Assembly: GCA_004296815.1 (NCBI GenBank)
Contig: SCVT01000005.1
Coordinates: 1 to 8,139, forward strand
Direction: 5' to 3'
Length of the DNA stretch: 8,139 nucleotides
From: Reyranella sp.
Lineage (GTDB): Bacteria > Pseudomonadota > Alphaproteobacteria > Reyranellales > Reyranellaceae
The notes beneath the pieces were generated by a model that worked only from the letters and a program-made list of their open reading frames with translations, searched no databases and had not been told where the DNA came from. A program made the position numbers and the translations under genes. Positions 1 to 5,900 of this stretch are shown piece by piece; position 1 is the first letter of the stretch, and every line of letters begins with the position of its first letter.

Positions 1-24
1 TTCCTCTGCCGGCTGCCCGCATGA
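1..24 (+). CDS. C-terminal tail of an upstream gene, probably the partner ABC ATPase (partial)
   Basis: Frame 1 is open from the window edge and reads FLCRLPA before a TGA at 22-24. That stop overlaps the ATG of the next gene in an ATGA arrangement, a common sign of translational coupling inside an operon. In dppD/oppD-type ATPases the last conserved cysteine sits a few residues from the C terminus in a similar short context, so the tail fits the ATPase that normally precedes dppF/oppF. Only seven residues are visible. The identity is therefore an inference from position and one cysteine. Confidence 0.4.
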   Translation, partial: FLCRLPA

Positions 25-980
25 ACGCTCCGCTCCCCGCCATCGAGCTCAAGGGCGTGCGCCGCACCTTCCGCGTGAAGGGCGGCCTGCTCGGCGCCGA
101 CCGCCATGTCGTGGCGGTCGACGACGTCTCGCTCGCCGTGCCGCCGGGCGGCGTGCTGGGCGTGGTGGGCGAGTCGGGCTGCGGCAAGTCCACCCTCGCC
201 CGCCTGATCCTGGGCCTGCTCGAGCCAACGGCCGGCGACATCGCGGTCGAGGGCCAACGGGTCACCGACATGGACCGCAAGGCCCGTGCGCGCCTGATCC
301 AGCCGGTCTTCCAGGACCCATTCGCCTCACTCAATCCGCTCGCCAAGGTCCGCGACATCGTCGGCATGCCACTGATCGCCCAAGGCAACATCGACCGCGC
401 CGAGATCAACAAGCGCGTCGATGAGATGCTGGCCCGCGTCGGCCTGCGTGCCGAGATGGGCCAGCGACTGCCCACCGAACTGTCGGGCGGCCAGCGCCAG
501 AGGGTGGCCATCGCGCGCGCCCTGGTGCTGCGTCCGCGCATCGTGGTGTGCGACGAGCCGACCTCGGCGCTCGACGTCTCGGTGCAGGCGCAGATCCTGA
601 ACCTGCTCTCCGAGCTGCGCCGGGACCTGGGCCTCACCTATCTCTTCATCAGCCACAACCTCGCCGTGGTCGAGCACGTCGCGAGCGAGGTGGCGGTCAT
701 GTATCTCGGCCGCATCGTCGAGAGCGGCCCGACCGCGAAGCTGTTCGCCCAGCCGGAGCATCCTTACACCAAGGCGCTCCTCGCTTCGGTGCTGACGCCC
801 GAGCCCGGCCTCGGTGTGCCCGACGTGGGCCTGGGCGACATTCTGCCCGATCCGGCCAACATCCCGCCGGGCTGCCGCTTCCATCCGCGCTGCCCCGAAG
901 CCCAGCCGCGCTGCTCAAACGAAACGCCGCCGCTCAGGCCTCGGCCCGGCGGCGGCGTCGAGTGTCTGCTGGTTCCCTAG
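21..980 (+). CDS. Peptide-type ABC transporter ATP-binding protein (DppF/OppF family)
   Basis: Cytoplasmic ATPase subunit of an oligopeptide/dipeptide/nickel-type ABC importer, 319 aa, the usual length for DppF/OppF. All nucleotide-binding motifs are intact: Walker A GESGCGKST (50-58), Q-loop Gln98 in VFQDPFASLNP, signature LSGGQRQR (154-161), Walker B ending in Asp178-Glu179, D-loop SALD (182-185) and switch His212. After the ATPase core comes the oligopeptide-transporter C-terminal extension (EHPYTKAL at 246-253). It holds a four-cysteine set, C285-x5-C291-x6-C298-x16-C315. In this family that set is a candidate metal or Fe-S site; an iron-sulfur cluster has been reported in a mycobacterial homologue. 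No clear Shine-Dalgarno sequence is seen, which fits coupling to the upstream gene through the ATGA overlap. The transported substrate cannot be read from the sequence. The membrane permeases are not in this window and would be expected upstream. Confidence 0.95.
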   Translation: MNAPLPAIELKGVRRTFRVKGGLLGADRHVVAVDDVSLAVPPGGVLGVVGESGCGKSTLARLILGLLEPTAGDIAVEGQRVTDMDRKARARLIQPVFQDPFASLNPLAKVRDIVGMPLIAQGNIDRAEINKRVDEMLARVGLRAEMGQRLPTELSGGQRQRVAIARALVLRPRIVVCDEPTSALDVSVQAQILNLLSELRRDLGLTYLFISHNLAVVEHVASEVAVMYLGRIVESGPTAKLFAQPEHPYTKALLASVLTPEPGLGVPDVGLGDILPDPANIPPGCRFHPRCPEAQPRCSNETPPLRPRPGGGVECLLVP

Positions 981-984
981 AGCG

Positions 985-2511
985 TTACTTCCACTTGGCG
1001 AAGTAGAAGCGCGGCAGCTCGTCGGGGAAGGTCTTGAAGTCCAGGCCCTTCTGGAAGGCGTAGGTGTTCACGTAGGTGAACAGCGGCAGCCAGTAGGCCT
1101 TCTCGGTCATGATCTTGATCGCCGCCGAATAGGCCTTCTTGCGCGCCGCGGCGTCGTTGGAGCTGCCGCCCTCGGCCACCAGCTTCTCGAGCTCGGGATC
1201 GCGCGAGTAGTTGTCGAGCGCGCCCGCGCCGTACATCACCGGGAAGATCGCCGACACGTCGTTGACCGAGTAGCTGCCCCACGAGCCGTGGTAGAGCGGC
1301 GCCTCGCCCTTCTGTGCCTTCTGGATCGCGGGTGCGACGCCCAGCTGGTTGATCTTGGCCTTGATGCCGACCGCGCCCAGGTAGTTCTGGATCGCCGCAC
1401 TCCACTGCGTCGGCTGCACGTAGGTCACGAAGTCGATCTCGAAACCGTTGGGAAAGCCCGCCTCGGCGAGCAGCGCCTTGGCCTTGGCCGGATCGTACGG
1501 ATACTTCATCGCCGCGTCGGCGTCGCAGCCGAACTGGCTGGGGAAGCACGGCGCGATCGGCACGCGGCTGCCGCCGGTGACGAGCTTGTCGGCCATCTCC
1601 TGGCGGTTGACGGCGTGCCAGATCGCCTGGCGCACCTTCAGGTTGGTCAGCGGATTGCCCGCGCCGGTGCGGCCGGCGGCGTCGATCGAGACGTAGCCGA
1701 TGCGCATCGACTCCTGCTGGACCGCCTGCAGGTACGGCATCTTGTTGATGTTCTCGCGCTGGTCGGGATTGATGTTCCACATCCAGTCGGAGCGTTGCGC
1801 GAGCAGCTCGGTGACCTGCGTGGCGAGCTCCGAGATGAAGCGCACGTGCAGCGTCTTGATCGCGGGCTTGCCCTTGGGCGAACCTGCCCAGTAGTCGTCG
1901 AAGCGCTCGAAGACGACTTCCTTGCCCTGCTCGTTCTTGACGATCTTGTAGGGGCCGGCGCCGACCGGCTTGGCGGCGAAGCCTTCGGGCCCGACCCTCT
2001 CGCGGTAGGCCTTGGGATGGATCGGCGTCACCATGGCGAGGTATTCCAGCGCCGCGGGCGTCGGCCGGCTCATCTTGATCCTGACCGTGTGCTCGCCGGT
2101 CTTCTCGGCCTTGCCGATCCAGGCGTAGTTCGACGGCGTCGCCACCTTGCTCGCGGGATCGGCCGCCATGTTGATCGTGTAGACGACGTCGTCGGCGCTG
2201 AGCGTGCTGCCGTCGTGGAACTTCACGCCCTGGCGGATCGTGAGGTCGAGCGTGTTGTCGTCGTTAAACTTCCAGTCGGTGGCGAGCGAGGGCTTGATCT
2301 CGAAGGTCGACGGGTCGCGATGGACCAGCATATCCCAGGCCTGGTGCGCCAGGATCAGCCCGGTGCGCTGGCTGTTGAAGTACATGTCGACGTTGGGGAC
2401 GGCGTCGGTGAAGGTGATGCGCAGGGTATCGGCGGCCTTCTGCGCCGACGCGGGCGCGGCCAGCGCCAGCGACGCGGCGGCCAGAAGCAGAGTTCGACGG
2501 AACGATTTCAC
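985..2511 (-). CDS. Periplasmic solute-binding protein of a peptide/nickel-type ABC transporter (SBP_bac_5 family)
   Basis: A 508-aa binding protein that would capture a peptide or other small ligand in the periplasm and deliver it to an ABC importer. The chosen GTG start (2509-2511) has a perfect AAGGAGG Shine-Dalgarno 5 nt upstream and opens a textbook signal peptide: KSFRR, then a Leu/Ala-rich core, with likely cleavage after APASA (residue 23). Family features follow: WKFNDDNTLDLTIRQGVKFHDG, then SADDVVYTI, and GAGPYKIVK in the middle. C322 and C329 (CFPSQFGC) could form a periplasmic disulfide. The frame stays open far upstream to 2922, but that part runs antisense through the dehydratase gene and lacks a signal peptide. 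The gene converges on the ATPase gene with a 4-bp gap, so it is transcribed separately from that operon. Membership in the same transporter is likely by proximity but unproven, and the ligand is unknown. Confidence 0.93.
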   Translation of the reverse strand: MKSFRRTLLLAAASLALAAPASAQKAADTLRITFTDAVPNVDMYFNSQRTGLILAHQAWDMLVHRDPSTFEIKPSLATDWKFNDDNTLDLTIRQGVKFHDGSTLSADDVVYTINMAADPASKVATPSNYAWIGKAEKTGEHTVRIKMSRPTPAALEYLAMVTPIHPKAYRERVGPEGFAAKPVGAGPYKIVKNEQGKEVVFERFDDYWAGSPKGKPAIKTLHVRFISELATQVTELLAQRSDWMWNINPDQRENINKMPYLQAVQQESMRIGYVSIDAAGRTGAGNPLTNLKVRQAIWHAVNRQEMADKLVTGGSRVPIAPCFPSQFGCDADAAMKYPYDPAKAKALLAEAGFPNGFEIDFVTYVQPTQWSAAIQNYLGAVGIKAKINQLGVAPAIQKAQKGEAPLYHGSWGSYSVNDVSAIFPVMYGAGALDNYSRDPELEKLVAEGGSSNDAAARKKAYSAAIKIMTEKAYWLPLFTYVNTYAFQKGLDFKTFPDELPRFYFAKWK

Positions 2512-2592
2512 GTAAGCCTCCTTGATGTTGGTCGAGCCTAGGCCCTTGCCCTCGAATGAGGCAAGCTTCGCGCCATCCCGAGGAGGACCAAC
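2512..2592. promoter_or_regulatory. Divergent intergenic region with two dyads and both ribosome binding sites
   Basis: This 81-bp spacer must hold the promoters of both the binding-protein gene (-) and the dehydratase gene (+). The minus-strand Shine-Dalgarno AAGGAGG is at 2517-2523 and the plus-strand AGGAGG is at 2581-2586, 6 nt before the ATG. Between them lie a perfect 8-bp palindrome GCCTAGGC (2536-2543) and a near-perfect inverted repeat: CTTGCCCTC (2545-2553) against GAGGCAAG (2558-2565), with one extra C and a GAAT loop. I could not pick convincing -35/-10 boxes on either strand. The dyads could be operators or a transcript hairpin; which is an inference. Confidence 0.4.
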
Positions 2593-2880
2593 ATGACCGC
2601 CAAGCTCTCCGCCGACGCCCGCAAGAAGGCCCTCACCGCCCTCGACGGCTGGAAGGACGTTCCGGGCCGCGATGCGATCCAGAAGAGCTTCAAGTTCGCC
2701 GACTTCAACGCTGCCTGGGGCTTCATGGCCAAGGTGGCGCTGGCGGCCGAGAAGGCCGACCACCATCCCGAATGGTCCAACGTCTACAACAAGGTCGAGA
2801 TCGTGCTCTCGACCCACGATGCCGGCGGCCTGTCGGAAAAGGACGTGGCGCTGGCGAAGTTCATCGAATCGGTGGCCTGA
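2593..2880 (+). CDS. phhB: 4a-hydroxytetrahydrobiopterin (pterin-4a-carbinolamine) dehydratase
   Basis: A 95-aa cytoplasmic enzyme, the normal size for this family. It dehydrates 4a-hydroxytetrahydrobiopterin to quinonoid dihydrobiopterin, so recycling the cofactor used by aromatic amino-acid hydroxylases. The family signature is plain: [17 protein letters not shown] with the catalytic pair His57-His58, then [16 protein letters not shown] with the third active-site His75. The N-terminal half has the usual W20 and FxFxDFxxAW-like stretch ([12 protein letters not shown], 34-45). An AGGAGG site 6 nt upstream fixes the ATG. No phenylalanine hydroxylase (phhA) is adjacent, so the partner, if any, is elsewhere. 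In bacteria lacking a hydroxylase the family may serve molybdopterin or other pterin chemistry. The gene diverges from the binding-protein gene and is followed by the autotransporter in the same direction after 109 bp. Confidence 0.95.
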   Translation: MTAKLSADARKKALTALDGWKDVPGRDAIQKSFKFADFNAAWGFMAKVALAAEKADHHPEWSNVYNKVEIVLSTHDAGGLSEKDVALAKFIESVA

Positions 2881-2989
2881 CGCGCTCCCGTAGATAGGAC
2901 GAATCCTCCAGATCGAACGCATCTAAACTGCAGGAATCTCCCCGCACCCGCCGAAAGTGCTTTATCTTTCGGTTGGGGGAGTATTCGGG
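2881..2989 (+). promoter_or_regulatory. Leader of the autotransporter gene with a possible Shine-Dalgarno-sequestering hairpin
   Basis: The gap between the dehydratase stop and the favoured autotransporter GTG contains a perfect 7-bp inverted repeat, CCGAAAG (2951-2957) and CTTTCGG (2966-2972), around the 8-nt loop TGCTTTAT. Just after it is a purine-rich Shine-Dalgarno, GGGGGAG (2975-2981), 8 nt before the start. Its last six bases GGGGAG (2976-2981) are exactly complementary to CTCCCC at 2938-2943, so a lower stem could close the hairpin and hide the ribosome binding site. No T-run follows, so it does not look like a Rho-independent terminator of the dehydratase gene. No clear sigma-70 boxes were found; TAAACT at 2924-2929 is the closest weak -10 candidate. 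Confidence 0.45.
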
Positions 2990-5900
2990 GTGCAGCTTTT
3001 ACGCGTGGTGCGTCGCTGGGGGGCGTGCTGTCTCGCCATCGCAATTCTCGGCATCGCTCCATCTGGAGTGCTCGGCCAGAACGCGACGTGGCTCGCCAGC
3101 CCGGCGACGGGTGATTTCGGCAGCGCGGGCAACTGGTCGCCAGCTGCCGTGCCAACTGGCACCGCGAGCTTCGGCGCCTCCAACACCACAACGATCCAGG
3201 TCGGTGGCGGCCAGACGCTGGGCGCCTTCCAGTTCAACGCCGGTGGCTCCGCCTACACGTTCGAGGTCACCAGCGGGCTCGAGTTCACGGGCGCGGGCAT
3301 CACCAACAACTCGGGCCAGACGCAGACCCTCGCGGTGACCACCGCGAGCGGCTCGCTGATGTTCAGCAACTCGAGCACGGCCGGCAACGCAACCATCTCG
3401 GTCGCCGCGGCGAGCCAGATCACCTTCGACGACACCAGCACGGCCGGCACTGCCACCATCTCCAATGCCGGCACGATGTGCTTCTGCAACGACGCGACCG
3501 CCGGCAGCGCCAGCATCACCAACGCCGGGACCGGCACGATTAACTTCTTCAGCCAGACCACGGCTGGCTCATCCACGATCACGAACAACGGCGGCACGAT
3601 CAACTTCACGGCCGACAGCGCCGGTGGCACGGCGCGCTATGTCGGCAACTCGGGCACGCTCGATATCTCCGGGCTGAGCGGTACCGGCATGTCGATCGGC
3701 TCGATCGAGGGTGCGGGCACGATCCTGCTCGGCAGCAAACGGCTCACCGTTGGCTCAACCAACCTCTCGACGTCAGTCGGCGCTATCGCCGACGGCGGCA
3801 CGAGCGGCGGGACGGGCGGGTCGCTGGTCAAGGTCGGCACCGGCACGCTCACGCTCTCCGGCAACAACAGCTACACCGGCGGCACGGTGATCGGCGCCGG
3901 CACGATCGCCGCCTCGAGCGATTCCAATCTCGGCGGCGCCACCGGCAGCCTCACCTTCGGCGAGAACCTGCTCGGCAATCCCGGCGGCACGCTCCGGTTC
4001 CTCGCGAGCTTCAACAGCACACGCGCAACGACGCTGGCGTCGGGCGGCGGCACCTACGACACCAACGGCTTCAATTCCGTGCAGAGCGGCGCCATCGGCG
4101 GCACCGGCCGTCTGACCAAGGCCGGCGCAGGCACCCTCACGCTCGGCGGCACCAACAATTACAGCGGCGGCACGGTCGTGAACGGCGGCACGCTCGCCAT
4201 CTCCTCCGACGTCAATCTCGGCCTGCCCGGAGGCGGGCTCACGCTCAACGGCGGCACGCTCCAGACCACCGCCGCCGTCGTCAGCGCGCGCACGGTGACC
4301 CTGGGCAGCGGCGGCGGCACGGTGAATATCGGGGCCGGGACCGTCTCACAGCTGAGCGGCGCGATCGACGGCTCGGGCGGCCTCACCAAGACGGGCGCTG
4401 GCTCACTGATCCTCACGGGCACCAACTCCTATGCCGGCGGCACCACCATCTCCGGCGGCGCGCTGGGCATCTCGGCCGACGCCAATCTCGGCAACGCGGC
4501 AGGCGGCATCACCCTCGGCAGCGGCAGCACGCTGGCCTTCAGGGCGGCGTTCGATCTCGCCTCGACGCGCGCCATCACCCTGAACGGCGGCAGCGTGATC
4601 GACAGCGGGGCCTTCGACACGACGATCTCCCAGGGCATCGGCGGCACGGGCGGCCTCACCAAGGTGGGCTCCGGAACGCTGACCCTCGCCGGCAACAACG
4701 GCTACACAGGCGGCACGACGGTGATGGCCGGGACGCTGGTGATCGGCGTCGGTGGCAGCACCGCCGCGACCCTTTCCGGCACGGCGTCGGTGACGAGCAG
4801 CGCCGCCGAGCTCGACCTCGTCAACGCGACGCTTGGCCTCACGACGGTCTCCAACCTCGGCACCATCCAGCTCCGCAACACGACGTCGCTGGGCAGCGCC
4901 TCGGTGACGAACAACGGCGCGTTCATGTTCTTCAACGACAGCAGCAGCGCCGGCACCGCGACCATCGACAACACCGGCTCGATCAGCTTCCTCGACTCGA
5001 GCACAGCGGGCAGCGCTGCGATCACCGTGTCGTTGGGCGCCTCGCTCTCCTTCGCCGATTCGAGCTCGGCGGGCTCCGCGACCGTCACCACCAACGCCGC
5101 GAGCCTCACCCAGATCACCGGCGGCGGCTCCGGCGGCACCGCGCGGTTCGTGCTGAACGGCGCCAGCAGCCGGCTCGACATTTCAGGCTCGACCTCGGGC
5201 ACGACCGCGGGCTCCATCGAGGGCGCCGGCCAGGTGCAGCTCGGCGCCAACAACCTGGCGGTCGGTGGCAACAACCTCTCCACCACGATGAGCGGCGTGA
5301 TCTCCGACGGCGGCACCTTCGGCGGCACCGGCGGTTCGCTCACGAAGGTCGGCACGGGTACGCTGATCCTGAGCGGCATCAACACCTACACCGGCGGCAC
5401 CACCGTGAGCGGCGGAACGCTGCAAGGGACGACGGGGAGCCTGCAGGGAAACATCGTCAACAACGCCGCGCTCGCCTTCGACCAGGTCGCCACCGGCACC
5501 TATGCCGGCTCGATCTCCGGCAGCGGCAGCGTCACCAAGAGCGGCACCGGCGCCATCACCTTCACCGGCACCAACAGCCATACCGGTGGCACGGCGGTGA
5601 ACGCCGGCATCCTGCAGATCGGCACCGTGGGCACGACGAGCGCCCTGACCGGCGCCGTGACGGTCAATGGCGGCACACTGTCCGTCGTGAACGCCAATCT
5701 CGCCGGCGCAACCGTCACCACGAACACGGGCATCACGCAGTTCACCAATTCCAGCACCGCGTCGGGCGCCACGCTCGTCACCAATTCGGGCGCGCAGACG
5801 ATCTTCGCTGGCAACGCCACCGCGGGAACGGCACGTGTCGTGACCAACGCGGGCGGCATCTTCTTCATGTCCGGCCTGCTGTCGGGCGGGATGACCGCCG

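Noticed and set aside
814..2541. Long plus-strand open frame of 575 codons
   Set aside because: It overlaps the end of the ATPase gene and lies antisense to the binding-protein gene, which has clear family motifs, a signal peptide and a strong ribosome site. The translation is Arg/Ala/Leu/Val-rich with no recognisable domain, typical of a GC-rich shadow frame.
2895..2909. Small AGGA/TCCT inverted repeat after the dehydratase stop as a terminator
   Set aside because: The stem is only about 4 bp and no T-run follows.
2512..2922. N-terminal extension of the binding protein
   Set aside because: The extra 137 codons run antisense through the dehydratase gene, and the real signal peptide with an AAGGAGG site begins at 2511.
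2957..2989. Upstream GTG start for the autotransporter
   Set aside because: That codon lies in the arm of an inverted repeat and has no Shine-Dalgarno at a useful distance. The GTG at 2990 has one 8 nt upstream and gives a normal-length signal peptide.
3023..3031. Cys-Cys in the autotransporter signal peptide as a lipobox
   Set aside because: The residues before the first Cys are Trp-Gly-Ala at the start of the hydrophobic core. A lipobox needs Leu or similar at -3 and should come after the core.
4702..5385. Minus-strand open frame of 227 codons, and similar Pro/Val-rich minus-strand frames under the passenger
   Set aside because: They are the reverse-strand reading of Gly/Thr-rich repeats and show the same low-complexity Pro/Val/Leu/Ser composition, with no ribosome sites or domains.
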